Assembly: GCA_001972305.1 (NCBI GenBank) | Contig: BDDD01000568.1 | Coordinates: forward strand, 146,433-210,432 | Reading direction: 5' to 3' | Origin: Cephalotus follicularis | Taxonomy: Eukaryota > Streptophyta > Magnoliopsida > Oxalidales > Cephalotaceae | DNA: 64,000 bases | Shown here: piece after piece, positions 47,326 through 59,060 of the stretch | Layout of the letters: the number at the start of each line of letters is the position of its first letter | Numbering within the stretch: position 1 is the stretch's first letter | Position numbers and translations under genes: made by a program | The notes under the pieces: generated by a model | Seen by the model: the letters and a program-made list of their open reading frames with translations, nothing else | The model's database searches: none | Told to the model about the DNA's origin: nothing

Positions 47326-49400
47326 GTATTTCCCAGTGGAGTCTGCAGTAGTCTCATGCTTCAAACTCCTCCAACTCACAGCACCGTCGTTCAAGAGAAA
47401 CACATATACCAAAAAACAGCTGTGATCATCTAGATAACTATTGAAACTGGAGTCTGTATAGCCCTCCAGTCTCAACTCACTTTCTCCTCCATGTATCAAG
47501 AAGGTATCCTGAGTCTGTGTATGGTACTTAAGGATCCCCTTGACTACTTCCTAGTGCCTCTCACCGGGATCGAAATGAAATCGACTTGCATACCCAGGGC
47601 ATATGCGACATCTGGCCTAATACATAGCATGGAACACATGATGGAGCCCACAGCCGAAACATAAGCATGCCTACTCATGTGTATCCTCTCCTCAGATGTC
47701 TCTGGGGACATCCTCAATGATGTTAGTTCGTTAGTGCCTTCAACTAGAAAACCACATCTCTCGGGCACTGTCAAAATCCGGCCTGATCTCCTCACCAAAT
47801 GAGGGCCTGACTGAGACCCAATCTCATGTTGGGGTCCAACCCTAATTGTGTCTCTAGAAGGTCCAACCTCTAATTCCTCATCGTCCTGTAGGATCTCACC
47901 TGGTGCTAACTCTAGGAGTTTCACCTTACTCCCACTGCTTCCTTCGAGAAGGAATTCCCTCTCTAGGAACTTTGTAGTACGTGAAACAAAAACCTTTTGC
48001 TAGCTGGAATGGTAGAAATAGTATCCTATGGTTTCCTTAGGATACCCCATAAACCGACAGTGAATCGATCGCGGCTCCAAATTAGAAGGCTCCAACCTTC
48101 TAATATATGTTGGATAGCCCCAAACCCTTAAGTGGTTTAGGCTGGGTTTCCTCCCTTTAAACAACTCGTAAAGTGTGGAGGGGACGAATTTTGAAGGAAT
48201 CCAGTTTTGGATGTACACTGCCGCCTGCAGCGCATAAGCCTAAAAGGAGATAGGAATTGCTAAAAGACATCATGGACCAGACCATATTCATCAAGGTCCA
48301 ATTCCTTAGTTCTGATACACCATTATGCTGTGGTGTTCCGGGAGGTGTCCAGTAAGAGAGAATTCCATTATCTCTAAGATAATCTTGGAATTCAGTAGAC
48401 AGGTATTCGCCACCTTGGTCAGACCAAAGTATCTTAATGTGCATACTCGTTTACTTCTCTACTTCGTGTATGAATTCCTTGAACCTCTCAAAGGATTCAG
48501 ACTTGTATTTCATCAAAAACACGTACCCAAACCGAGACAAATAATCGGTAAAGGTAATGAAGTAGGGAAAACCACCACGTGCATTGACCGATATCAGTCT
48601 ACAAACGTCAGTGTGGACAAGATCTAGTATTTCCACCACGAGAAGGGAGATTTGGTCATCTTTCTGATTAAACATGATTCACACGTTGGAAAGGACTCCA
48701 AGTCCTAGATTTCTAAAACTCCATCCATAACAAAACGTGACAGTCTAGCCTCGCTAGTATGACCTAATATGCAATGCCAAATATATGATGGATTTACATC
48801 ATATATCTCTCTTGGTCTTTTACTAGTTCCTTGTTGCATTGTTAATGCTAGGATTTGATTAGTATTTGAGATGTAGATCCCATTGTCCACATGCCCAGCA
48901 CAAACTAGAACTTTATCAGATGATGAAAGTGTAAATCCATTTGCATTAAAACTGAACTCCAAGCCCATCTTAAGCACATATGACACACTTATAATGTTCT
49001 GAATTAAGTTCTTTACATAATAGCAAGGTTCCAGTCTCAATACAAAACTATTTGCAAAATACAACTCAAAAATGCCTACAACAGTAGTGAAGATCCTCGA
49101 TCCGGCACCAAGGCGTAGATCCACTGCTTCGTCAGCTCTAAACGGCCTAGCTCCTCTTAGCCCATGCAAAGAGTTAAAAATGTTAGTGTCACAACCGGTG
49201 TCCAACACCCAAGTAGAATTGACATTATAAGCTAGGTTTAATTCAATCATGAAAGTACCTGACCCCGAGGCACCTCTATTAGTAGATTTAAGGAACTCAC
49301 CACAGTTCTTCCAATGACCTGGTTTCCCACAATAGAAGCAGGTCTTCTCCTCAGCTAGCTGGTTGATCCTTTTCTGGATGGCATCCCCCACCACTCCAAG
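47326..49400 (-). pseudogene. Copia pol region
   Basis: Minus-strand motifs are a CX2CX4HX4C knuckle (CFYCGKPGHWKNC, about 49305-49343), protease WVLDTGCDTNIF (about 49210), gag-pre-integrase IWHCILGHTSEARL (about 48770), integrase HTDVCRLI..FITFTDYLSRFGYVFLM (about 48630-48510) and SDQGGEYLSTEF..PGTPQHNGVSE (about 48430-48310), and RT/RNase H remnants RHAYVSAVGSIMCSMLCIRPDVAYALG and GYTDSSFNSYLDD. Most of the reverse transcriptase core is not visible. Broken in many places. Confidence 0.85.
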
Positions 49401-49481
49401 AGGTTTCTTCCCTTTGATACGCCCCTCTTAGGGGTTGTCCTAGAGGAAGAAGGGAGAAGCATAACATTCGGCTTGGATATA

Positions 49482-51880
49482 CCATGTGTAAGCCCCAGAT
49501 TTTTTTATATGTATGGTATTGTATGCATTTTGGTTGTATTTATATGGTATTGTATAGTATTGTATTGATGGATGGCATGGATTGTATATGATATATACTA
49601 TTTTTCACTTTTATGTCTGTTTTTGGGTAATGGGGGTTCAGTAGAACCTAAATGTGGATTATGAGATTTTCGCCTAAAGGAGCCTATATCTATATATAGG
49701 CGGTTCGGCTCTTTCTATTCTCATTTTCATTTCTCATTCTAATTCTAGAGAGAGAGTGAGTTAGAGGGAGAAAGTGGGTGGAATCAAGCAAGGAGGGAGT
49801 CTTTGGGATGGTGGCAAAGTGTAGAACTTGAAGGGAGGAACAGAATGAAAATTCAAACAGCGTATTCTTCGTTCTCATTCAATTGAGGTAGGTTCTACAT
49901 ATGCTTTGATTTTCTTATTATGATGGATTTGAATGGATTTCATGGCTATGGATGATTGCACATATGCTAGATGCATGGATTATGGTATTTATTATGACTT
50001 TAAATGGATTAAAATGGTAATCAGAGGGAGAATTGAGAGTTTTAGATTCATAGGCCTAATCTCTTCTCTCTCTAGATTCATGGGTTACAGGCACAGATCT
50101 GAAGGGATGAAGTTGTTTTTAACTTACCATCGACCTTAAAGGCATGTAACTGCCATTAGATCGAATTTAAACTGATTTAAATGCTTTTAAAGTGGATTTT
50201 ACAGACTGTTTGATGATCTGCCTGGTGCTATCAAACCATTGACGCTTTGGCTAAGGCGTTGGAGCTTTGATCGCACAAACCGTCGACTCTTCCTTGTAAA
50301 ATGTCGATGATTAAGGACCAAAACCTCGACGCATTTGTTAAAGAGTCGACACTTATTGTGTTTCCCAATGGTTGACGCATAATGCACGTGTCAACGCTTA
50401 GGCGCTAACTGTTGATGCTTTGGATGAAGCAGTTGACGCTTAGCGCCCTGTTTCAGCCAAATCACATTGTTTTCAACCCCAAGTGGTTTTCTCTACAAAT
50501 GGATTCCATAGGAAGCCTCCGTAAGACCTTGTAGCCCATGTTAATCCTCTTTTAACACATTTGATTGCTAAATCAATCTTCAAAAGTGAATCTTTAAAGA
50601 AAGTTTCAACAAAAGGGTTTTATACAAATGGTTTTCAATAAATGGTTAGGATAGCTCAACTGGGACATCTGGACGTAGATATCCTAGTTGGACTTCCTCT
50701 CCATTGTTTTTCAACTCCGATAGGGACCAAGAAAATGGTTATGGGAAAATGGTTTTAAAATGGTTTTGACGGATGGATCCTATGTGATCCTTTATGGTTA
50801 GGTCCCGATCCTTGAAAATGGAAATATGGTTATAGGCTGCAGGTATGGTACGACTATGATCGATGGATTATTATGGTTGAGACCTTAAGGGATAACCCAT
50901 TCATAATCTTCATTTCAGTCATGAAGAAATGTGGATGTATGCCACATATTATAGATAAGGTATTCCTCCCTTTTTGGGTGACCTACGGGCATCACCACAT
51001 TGTGGAGTGACATGGTATAGTATGGATATGGCATAGAAATGGTATAGATTGCACAGATCTCTATTATGGGTCAGTACCTTTGGGACTAGTATGGGCTAGT
51101 ACCTTCGAGACTACTATGGGCTAGTACCTTCGGGGCTAGCATTATGGTATGGATTATGTGGCCGGTGTTATCCTATGCTCCACATGACTATGGCACGGAG
51201 GGTGTATCGACGGTGGGGGTACTATCTCGGGCCGGAGCGGCAGAGAAGTACTTGACCCTATGGATTGATTGTCCCCATGGATGATTATGGATTGTTTTAT
51301 GGAGTGTCTGCAAGCTTATGGCCTTTGATGTGTTTAGGACTTGCCAAGTATACGATCGCTTAGGGACGGTTGGTATACTGACGCGGTCCACAATTGGCAT
51401 TCATGCATATAATATGTCATGCATATATACCTGTTATATCTGATGCATTTCATTTCATATAGTATAGCCTACACAACCATAGGTTACTGACCCATTCTCG
51501 TAATGGGTCAGGTTCAGGTGCAGGTACCGGTGATGCATCGATTTGAGGAAGATCGAGACGGATAAGACTTCCCTGGCAGATCTTGGACAGTGGCCTAGAT
51601 TATTGTTATCTACCTTGTGTATATGAATTTGGATGTATAAGAGACATATTGTAATTTCAGCTATTGACCTGCTGGCTTGTGGCAGCGCTTAAGATATATG
51701 TTTGATGTTATGGATATGGATGGGCTTATCCTTGTATATTGAATATTTTTCTTCCACATGCATGTTTTATATAAAAGTTTTAATTTGTAGTGTATTTGGA
51801 GTATGATGCCACGTATGTGATGGATCGTATGGACGGACCTGCCAAGTGTCGAACTTTGGAGTTCGGGGCGTGACACCTTG
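49482..51880 (+). mobile_element. Solo LTR inserted in the copia body
   Basis: The LTR runs 49487-51875 (2389 bp), from TGTAAGCCCC to GGGGCGTGACA, Tekay-like ends. The flanks CCATG (49482-49486) and CCTTG (51876-51880) are a target duplication with one difference. It splits the copia gag/pol boundary region. A TATA-rich string lies at 49691-49698 (CTATATATAGG). It has ten phased words at 50238-50437 and short repeated strings GGGCTAGTACCTTCG at about 51088 and 51119. No internal region remains. Confidence 0.85.
50238..50437. repeat. Ten-word GTCGAC/GTTGAC array
   Basis: Cores start at 50238, 50258, 50282, 50303, 50325, 50345, 50371, 50390, 50411 and 50432. The nine gaps are 20, 24, 21, 22, 20, 26, 19, 21 and 21. 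Words vary (ATTGAC, GTCGAC, GTCGAT, CTCGAC, GTTGAC, GTCAAC, GTTGAT) but positions hold to about 21 bp. Confidence 0.85.
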
Positions 51881-52474
51881 ATCCATGTCGGCCTCAACAG
51901 TTTGAAGCATCTCCACCAGCTCCGGTAGAGTATATTCCACCTTATTCATGTGGAAGTTTATGATGAACTGGGAATATGTCTTAGGAAGAGACGAGAGCAT
52001 AAGATCAATGTAAATATCTTTGCCCATGATAAGATCTAATTGAGCCAACTGTTCAATCAGGTCAATCATCTTCAGCCCATGCTGATAAACTGAATTTCCC
52101 TCAGGCATTTTCATCCAAAAGAGCCGACAAGATAGGTTAAACCTAGCGGTCCTAAATAGGGCGCCATACAACTCCTTGAGTTGTAAAAGTATGCTACATA
52201 AGGTTTCCAAATGCTCATGTTGCCTTTGAAACTCCGTCACCATGCCAGCAATGGCTAAACAACGAGCTTACTCGTTGTCCTCATACCATTTGGCCACCTT
52301 GGCCTTATGCTGTTCGGATGAGTTTGCACCTAGTGTATGGGTTGTCTCAGTCATTACATGAGCAAGCTTCATGCTCGTGAGAGCTAAGCGCAAGTTGTGC
52401 CACTAGTATAGAAAGTTAGGATCTTCTAGCTTATTCGTTTCCAAGACGTGTGCTAATGCTGTGCTAACTGCCAT
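51876..52474 (-). pseudogene. Copia gag region
   Basis: A minus-strand start codon at 52474 opens a gag of the UBN2 type. Recognisable blocks are NKLEDPNF near the N-terminus, then LKELYGALFRTARF, LKMIDLIEQLAQLDLIMG, DLMLSSLPKTYSQFIINFHMNK and LPELVEMLQTVEADMDQG, ending where the nested LTR begins. This is the standard gag of many plant copia elements. Broken. Confidence 0.82.
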
Positions 52475-52911
52475 TAAGTATATCACAGAATATATAACTA
52501 GCAACCTATAAGAGGAAACAAAAGAGATAACATTAGCAGATTAGTCCAATTTTATATTACAACCACAACACTTGGTCTTTAGTGTTTAAGGCTCCTCCCA
52601 CTATTCTAATCGTATCTCACACCTCCATGTGGAATTCGGGAGGCTCCAACCTCTTAGTGGGGATCGGAATCTATCTCAGAATGCTATAGCCTCAGCTGTC
52701 ACCGTACGAGCCATAATATCAAGATATGTAGACACACATGTCAGTTTACATTGAGGGTCCAACCATCGCAATGTAAGATCCGATCATAAATTTGGCCTCC
52801 CGGCTCCGTATGGTCCAAACTGTCACTGTGCAAACCATAAGCACTAGTATTAGTCCGTACACACAATCCTCAAAGAAATTAACTCGTTTTGAAGCACCCA
52901 CACGTGACCAT
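52475..52911 (-). other. Copia leader region
   Basis: This stretch lies between the primer site and the gag start. It is non-coding, with several GAG-CCAACC or CCAACTG-like strings but no recognised element. Nothing else is visible. Confidence 0.5.
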
Positions 52912-52923
52912 GTCCTGATACCA
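52912..52923 (-). other. Primer binding site of the minus-strand copia
   Basis: On the minus strand it reads TGGTATCAGGAC, close to the initiator tRNA-Met site TGGTATCAGAGC. It lies about 440 bp upstream of the gag start, in the right orientation. Confidence 0.75.
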
Positions 52924-54428
52924 AAACATAGTCATTTCCTTGCAGTGCCTAACACTAAAATTGAATAGCAATGGTCATATGGAGGACCTTAACTGTCGCT
53001 AACCGTCCCCACTATGTCCACATTGTTCAACAAGAATCATGGAAGGCCAACGATGGGTCACCCTTGTAACAGCTGAGCATCCTTGACGTGTTTGGAATCA
53101 TCCATCTCATGCATCCTATGTCCAACATAAAATTAAAATGGTCAAGCTTGGGACATAAACTTTAAGTGATCACACGAGCCAATGTGATCACTTGTTCTGC
53201 AAGGTGAACTATTTAAAACCACTTTATTACAAAATTGCACCATGCATACATGGCCTTCACTTGGACTTTCAATCGTCTTGATCCTCTTCAAACTCCTTTG
53301 TACTCCATCTTAGATTACATCAAATGTTACAAAAGAAAAGAATACAAGTAAAGGGAGAGGAGAATTCTATCCTAAAGAATTAATTAAGGATAAGAAGTTA
53401 ACGATGCATGTCGGCAACCTTATTACAGTCCAAATGAAATCCATATGAATAAAGTAATTTAAATTCATCCACAGAAGAAACCAAAAGCTAGGCCAAATCC
53501 CAAGCCCACCATCATGCATAAGACATTCAAATAAAATATATCGAATATATAAATTTGAATAAACACATAACGATTTTAATATTCGATGGCTTGTCGATTT
53601 AATTAGTAGCCAAAATAAAATGTCACTTCCTCTAGATAATGAAATATTGTATCCCATATTAATAGTTCCAAACTATATAAATTTATGGTCCAACCATTAA
53701 AATTTATTCAAGTGAAAATGCAATTCAAATATTAGTTCCAAACTAATATTATTATTTTCTAAGAATAAACTACAATATATATAAGTGAACTAAATGCATA
53801 AGTGTAATAAATTTTTGCCTAAACAGCCTAGTATGTGCATGTCCAGTCTGTCCAGTAATTCTGCGAGTAACTGCGTGAAAACTACGCTGAAACTGCGCAA
53901 AAAAGGCTGTAGGAAGCTTGCAGGAATTGTGCAGAAAACTGTCAGTAATAATGCAGAGTCTGTCAGTAATAGTAAAGGAACTGTCAGTAGCTGTACTGTA
54001 AAATCTGCACTAAGACTACAGTAAATTGTCCAATCTTATTGCATGATTTTTGCCAGTAAAACTACACGAAATAGTGCGGAAAAAATGTACAGAAAATAAT
54101 GCATACACATAGTTTTTACTGCAGAAATTCCTGACGCTTAAAACCTAGTTCATTCACTTTTTAAGGATTTGTTCATGATCCTAAATTGTACCTAGGACTG
54201 TTTGAATGCCCCATGCACCATAAACAGCCAATGTACTAATTTTCGGATTAACGAACATTCCATTAATTAATGAATTACATTAGTTCACCTAATTGGTTTA
54301 ACCAATTAAATTTAATCAATCCAATTGAATTAAATTTTACAAATTCACTTTAGGGTTAGGGAGTCCAAGTTTCGGCCATATAAGAAAACATCAACCAAGC
54401 CACCAAACATCGAAATTAAGGTCCAAAT
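52924..54428 (-). repeat. Probable 5' LTR of the copia (part)
   Basis: This 1.5-kb stretch lies beyond the primer site, where the 5' LTR is expected. It is AT-rich and has no coding motif. The part nearest the primer site resembles the end of the LTR copy at 20875 only weakly. A phased word array lies at 53861-53990. Its outer part is replaced by the LTR starting at 54429, so the start is not seen. Confidence 0.4.
53861..53990. repeat. CTGTCAGTAA words at 21-bp spacing
   Basis: CTGTCAGTA starts at 53939, 53960 and 53981, exactly 21 bp apart. Upstream, CTGCG/CTGTA/CTTGC words start at 53861, 53871, 53893, 53907 and 53917, roughly every 10-14 bp. The word is unrelated to GTCGAC and is not palindromic, but the period is the same. 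Confidence 0.7.
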
Positions 54429-56105
54429 TGTAACATCCGTGTCCTAGTTAGAATAGTAAAGTGCTTATCCTTATCAGTGGTCGTAGTATTTGGTTTTAAT
54501 TTTTGGGCGAGAGACACGTGTGTGGCACATGTATAATGTGCTAGGCGCATAATAATTTATATTAAGCAGAAATGGCATAGTGAGAAATGGCGTGAGACAG
54601 ACGCTTGAATGTTATTTTTATCTTGATAAAGGCGCCCTAAATAAAGAAGGAAAAGAGAGTGACAGTCTGGAAGGCTTTAGTTTATTCTAGAAGGTACTAT
54701 AGACAAAAAAATTGGAAGAAATAAAAGAGAGAGAGAGAGACCCGGCATGCGCGCACATAACGTGCATAGCACGCCAGGCAAAAACAAAGTGCAGAGAGAG
54801 AGAGACGCGTGAGGCACAGGACCTGCGATCGGGAAGAGAAGTCGGCAAGCTTCACTGCACGGTAAGTCTCTTCCTCTCATTCTTCCTCTTTTCTCTTCTT
54901 TCTCCCCAGCGTTTCCGTCACTGCCGCTGCTCTTCGACCGCAACTATCACAGTGGGTGGAGCCGGTCTTTGTCTAGAAGACTAGCCCTTCCCAATTTGAT
55001 GACGGTTTTGGCATTTTCCAGCGTTAATCGTTCGTTTTTGTGTCGATGAGTCAACCCAGCGAGTTTAACTTGCCGCCTGCTGTGACTAGCCGTTTCTTAG
55101 TGAGTCACAGTGAGTCTTTTGCACTGATGAGTAAATCAAACATTTTGGAGGCCAACGGTGATGTGGCTGGAGCTCAGTCGACCTGGCCAGGGCTTCGGCT
55201 AGGCAATATAGGGCCGAGTCTTGGGCAGAGACGCGTAGAACGAACCTTGTGCAAGTCTGTTTGTGAAGTGACAAGAGTTGTTGAAGACTGGCGAGTCAAC
55301 TCAGTGAGTTAGACTCACTGTAGGTTGTGACTGTGTGTTTTGCACTGAGTCACGGCAGTTCTCTAGCAGTTATGAGTAGATCAACGGTTTATGAGGCCTT
55401 TTATGGCGTGGACGAAGCCCCGACAGGTTGGCCAAAATTATAGGCGGAGCTCCGGTGGTGCACATTGTTGTTGCCGTGTGTAGGTCGCAAAGGAAGCGTG
55501 TCACATTTCATGCCTATAAAGTAAAGGAAGGACCAAATATGGTAGATGTATTATAATGGGTAAAGAATTGGCGATAAGTCATTATTATTGAGTTGAGAAA
55601 CATGAATATGTTAGCGGATTAAAGATTTAAAGTAATATGAAATTAATTCAACCATTTCCTTGTATGAAGAATTTAGGCCATATGTGTTCATAGATTATTA
55701 AGGTTGTTTAATAAGCCTAAGATGTTAGATGGTGTATTCGAATGATAATCAATAACGGGGGAGGCATTGGAATGAATAATGAAGTGATTATATGATAAGG
55801 TTAGTAAGTGTATGCATATACAAGTAGTGCATTAATGCTATTTGTTCCAAGATGTAATTATGATGAATTATAATTTGCAATGTGTTAAGTTGGGGGAATC
55901 GGGTAAAGATGGCATCTAAATGCATTAGGCAACTCATACACGCATTTTATGCATCTAATGTGCATAAGTATAGGAGATGTAATTAATAAGACATTAATGC
56001 GATGACATTTGTAATAACAGGAAAAATCTTGTTAAAGTTATAATATGGTTGCTATTGTTGAGGTTGGAAAATATTTCAAAGGACCAGTACTATGACCCTA
56101 ACACT

Positions 56106-56193
56106 CCGGGGTTCAGGGGTTCCGCTCCCCGGTGACCGGACGAGGGGTGTGTCTGGCCGGACAGCGGGCAGAGACTCGGGGGCAGCGCCCCCG
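56106..56193. other. GC-rich hairpin pair in an LTR
   Basis: CCGGGG (56106-56111) pairs with CCCCGG (56127-56132). CGGGGGC AGC GCCCCCG (56177-56193) is a perfect 7-bp stem with a 3-base loop. The block is strongly GC-rich in an AT-rich surrounding. Similar GGGGGC..GCCCCC strings occur in many plant LTRs, from memory. Confidence 0.8.
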
Positions 56194-56315
56194 AAAGGTA
56201 GTTGAAATTGTCTATTTGTTTTGGGCTGAAAATTTTGTTGAAGTCATTGTTTAAGGATATACGGTTATTTTAGGAGTTGTACTGTGTGTTGTAAGCATGT
56301 TTGCGTGTGTTTTGC

Positions 56316-56476
56316 GTCGACTGCATATTTTAAAGCGTCGACAGTTTGCTTTGTTATATGGTGAAATGCCATAAAGCGTCGACAGTCCTATTCAAGGCGT
56401 CGATGGTTTGGCTTCGTTTTGTGGGCTCAATAATTTTGAGTTAAAGCGTCGACGCTTTTAACACGTTTTGTCATCG
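56316..56476. repeat. GCGTCGAC word cluster
   Basis: Cores at 56316, 56337, 56378, 56399 and 56448, with gaps of 21, 41, 21 and 49. Words are preceded by AAAGC or AAGGC. Weaker relatives (TCATCGCTT near 56471, CGACGCTTT near 56578) follow. Confidence 0.82.
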
Positions 56477-56710
56477 CTTAAAGCATGTTCTCTTTGTTAT
56501 TTCGTTAACCGGTAACGCTCAGAGGGGAAAGCGGTAGCACTTTGAGCCTAAAGCGGTGACACTTAGCGCTTAACCTACGACGCTTTAAGAAAAAGGACGC
56601 GTGTCAAACAACGGATGAAAGAAGAGGACACGTGTTGTTACCTAGTAAAGGCGGCTGAAGAACGTGGACGGCGGCGTGCAACATGGCGCATAAGAAGCGC
56701 CAGACTCTCC

Positions 56711-56717
56711 TATAAAT
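56711..56717 (+). promoter_or_regulatory. TATA box in the LTR at 54429
   Basis: TATAAAT follows the word cluster by about 240 bp and a CTCTCC string. The order of word cluster then TATA is the same as in the SIRE-like LTR at 876-1310. Confidence 0.55.
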
Positions 56718-57939
56718 ACTGCTTTGCTGCTCCATTGCTCAGTGCAGAGAATTCGTGTCACACCCCGCTTGCATTAACAACATACAACATGGAAATTTAA
56801 CAAACATCCAGCTTATACAGAGAACGATAAAACTTAAAACTTTTGATTAAACATCAAACTTGCAGAAGAATTTAACTATAAGCTGAAAGCAAACGGAACC
56901 ATGCGTCCCATAGCACATGATCCCCACAACATCCACAGTAAAGAATTGTTTAAAAAGCCCACAAACGGAGCGTGATCCAAAAGTTGATACAACAGCCTCG
57001 TTAAACATTAGTACATCAACCAAAGTATAACATGTTTACACACTGCTTTACAAAACACTTAAAGCATAAAAATCCATCACTTCACTGTCTGGTATAGCCA
57101 TGCCCGGTGATATCCAAAACGCAGCATCAATCTGCAACCGTAGGGGGTTAGCCTTTGTCCTCACTCGCCTAAAGTCATAAAAGCGACATAAGATCAACAA
57201 AACCAAGGTATGAATGAAACATGATGTAGTACATACTATATCTCGATGCATATATATAAATATACATATACATATGCCAAACCACGATGTTACAGTATCA
57301 CGATGCACAATAACACGATATCACATTTCACGGTTCACAATCACGTCCCAAAAAGGACTACACAAATCTTGATAGGTACGAAGAGCGTCGCCAACTCCTG
57401 GTCCCAACGTCATACATCTCGTCATCGGCCCTGACTCCGGACTGCACGAAGCAGGTCATGATGCAGTGAGTCACCCAGCCAACTCCTGGCCCCTGTGTCG
57501 ACCCGAACACTAGTCATCGTTGGCATCTCCACCACGCAACTAGTACGGTCACAATCAGCAATCACAGTCAAGCTCAATCACAATCACAGTCATCTCGATG
57601 CTCAAAACAGTTTTCCAAGTAATTTATAAAACAAAACACTTGAAAACAAGCTCGTTTTCACGATGTCACGGTTCTCGGTTCTCGGTTCTCAATATCACAA
57701 GACTCGGTTCACGGTGTTTTTGGAAGTCATTTTCACGGTTCGAAAATATATATTTTCTCAAAACATACATTTTCGTGCAAAGTAATGATTTACTTTAAAC
57801 TACAATGCACTTCCAGAAAGGTGATATAACAGTTCAAACTCAGAAATCAAAAAGCTCAAAATAGTTCATAAAGCTTTACAAAGCAGCTCATCACAATACA
57901 CGATGCATACACATGTTCACAATGCAAAACAGGCCCTAA

Positions 57940-58249
57940 CAGTTGGCTGTACCTCATTGGCAATCGGCTGTTAGCCTTCAAACAGTCGGCTGCCCAACAC
58001 TGGCAGTTGGCTGACCACACTAATCAGTCGGTTGTCTCCCTCGACAATCGGCTGCTCACACTCGACAGTCGGCTGTCCCTCAGGACAATCGATTGTCCAC
58101 ACTCAACAGTCGGCTGCTGACCTAGAGCAGTCGACTACACAACCTCTGCAGGCACTTCCCAGAGACACACATGGGCAGTCGACTGGCTCCTCAAGCACAG
58201 TTGGCTGGAACCATTAAGCAGTCGGCTGCCCAACATGGGCAGTCGGCTG
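57940..58249. repeat. Fourteen-word CAGTCGGCTG array, the most regular in the window
   Basis: Words start at 57940, 57961, 57983, 58004, 58025, 58045, 58066, 58086, 58107, 58128, 58176, 58198, 58219 and 58240. Gaps are 21, 22, 21, 21, 20, 21, 20, 21, 21, 48, 22, 21 and 21. The prevailing word is CAGTCGGCTG, with CAGTTGGCTG, CAATCGGCTG and perfect CAGTCGACT- variants. Spacers of about 11 bp are unlike each other. Confidence 0.93.
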
Positions 58250-58787
58250 GACTCAGCAGAAAAGGTAGAAAACAGCAGCCAAAACAAGCCACAACACACA
58301 CCAAACCCATCCCAACACAGGACATTAATGCAACAACACATTCCAGGCTCAATACACAACACATACATGCATTTTATATCATGGAAAACATGAAAACCGA
58401 ACTTAACATCACTAAAATGACTTTCACCCTACCTTAGAACTCCAAGTTAGGAGCTGAAATCCACCTCTTTAAGTCCAAAACAAAGGCTTTTGCACTCCCC
58501 AACTCGTCCAGCAACTCCCACTGGTCCGTTCTTGCCACTGTCCAAGCCTCCAAGTCCACGGTTCAACACAAAGCTCCTTGGATCCACAACACACACACAC
58601 TTTCACTCCCTTTTCTTCACTCTTTCACACTCTCTTTGAACTCTCTGTGAAAAGGGATGAAGATGGAGGAAGAAGCTTGTGTTTTTATGGACAAACCCGG
58701 CCCCTCTCCCTGTCTTCTGCCCATACAAAGCCAACCCCCACTTTTGTCACACCAAGCCTGACAGCACGTGTGCTGTCTGGCGCCTGG

Positions 58788-58918
58788 CAGTCGACTGCCT
58801 CGACTTGGCAGTCGGCTGTTTCTGCCGACACACACAAAGCCTGCTGTTTCCCCACAGTAGATGGCTGGTTCCTTCACGAGGGGAACCCAGTCGGCTGCCT
58901 CCCTGTGGCAGTCGGCTG
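58788..58918. repeat. Second CAGTCGACTG/CAGTCGGCTG cluster of the same LTR
   Basis: Words start at 58788, 58809, 58888 and 58909, two pairs each exactly 21 bp apart. They lie 140-280 bp from the LTR start on the minus strand, the same relative position as cluster 1 in the plus-strand Tekay LTRs. Confidence 0.9.
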
Positions 58919-59060
58919 CCCCCTGCTTCAAAACACACCAACACACTTTTCTTGCAACTTTCAAAACACAAAAGAGGAAAAACACGGTTCCCATTAACAC
59001 AAGGTGCAAAATTACATTGGAAAAGCAACATTACACTTTAACAAAAACCCGAGCGTTAAA

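Larger units (their letters stand above)
47326..52923 (-). mobile_element. Ty1/copia element body, minus strand, with nested solo LTR
   Basis: Read on the minus strand: primer site (52912-52923), leader, gag (about 52474-51876), then after the nested LTR (49487-51875) a zinc knuckle, protease, gag-pre-integrase and integrase (49400-48000), the end of reverse transcriptase (about 47920-47540) and part of RNase H (about 47500-47326). The gag-pro-integrase-RT-RNase H order is diagnostic of copia. Its LTRs are probably the repeat family seen at 18730 and 21545. The element is heavily broken and is one of the oldest layers here, since four other elements lie inside it or in its LTRs. Confidence 0.85.
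54429..56755 (+). mobile_element. LTR of an unclassified retroelement, cut by the Tekay element at 56756
   Basis: It begins TGTAACATCCG and runs 2.3 kb to the insertion point of the next element. It holds GA-rich and CT-rich tracts (54727-54810, 54870-54910), two GC-rich hairpins (56106-56132, 56177-56193), a GTCGAC word cluster (56316-56476) and a TATA box (56711-56717). The right half would lie beyond the nested elements, outside the window. No gag or pol belongs to it here, so gypsy or copia cannot be decided. It interrupts the copia 5' LTR region. Confidence 0.5.
56756..59060 (-). repeat. 3' LTR of the minus-strand Tekay element
   Basis: About 2.3 kb. The plus-strand left end TGTCACACCCCG is the complement of the usual GGGGTGTGACA end, and the right end lies against the purine tract. 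It contains word clusters at 57940-58249 and 58788-58918, the complement of GTGAGGACAAAGGCTAACCCCC at about 57144-57170, and two complements of GGCCAGGAGTTGG (57385, 57479), all shared with the other Tekay LTRs. Confidence 0.85.

Noticed and set aside
54677-55312. Frames of about 90 residues flanking GTAAGT..CCCCAG, looking like a small spliced host gene
   Set aside because: The region lies within the LTR at 54429, the frames are on both strands, and the GA/CT tracts account for their composition. A leader exon of the retroelement is possible but not shown.
57940-58249. CRISPR array (regular short repeats with variable spacers)
   Set aside because: Repeats are 10 bp with 11-bp spacers, far below CRISPR sizes, and the setting is a plant retrotransposon LTR.
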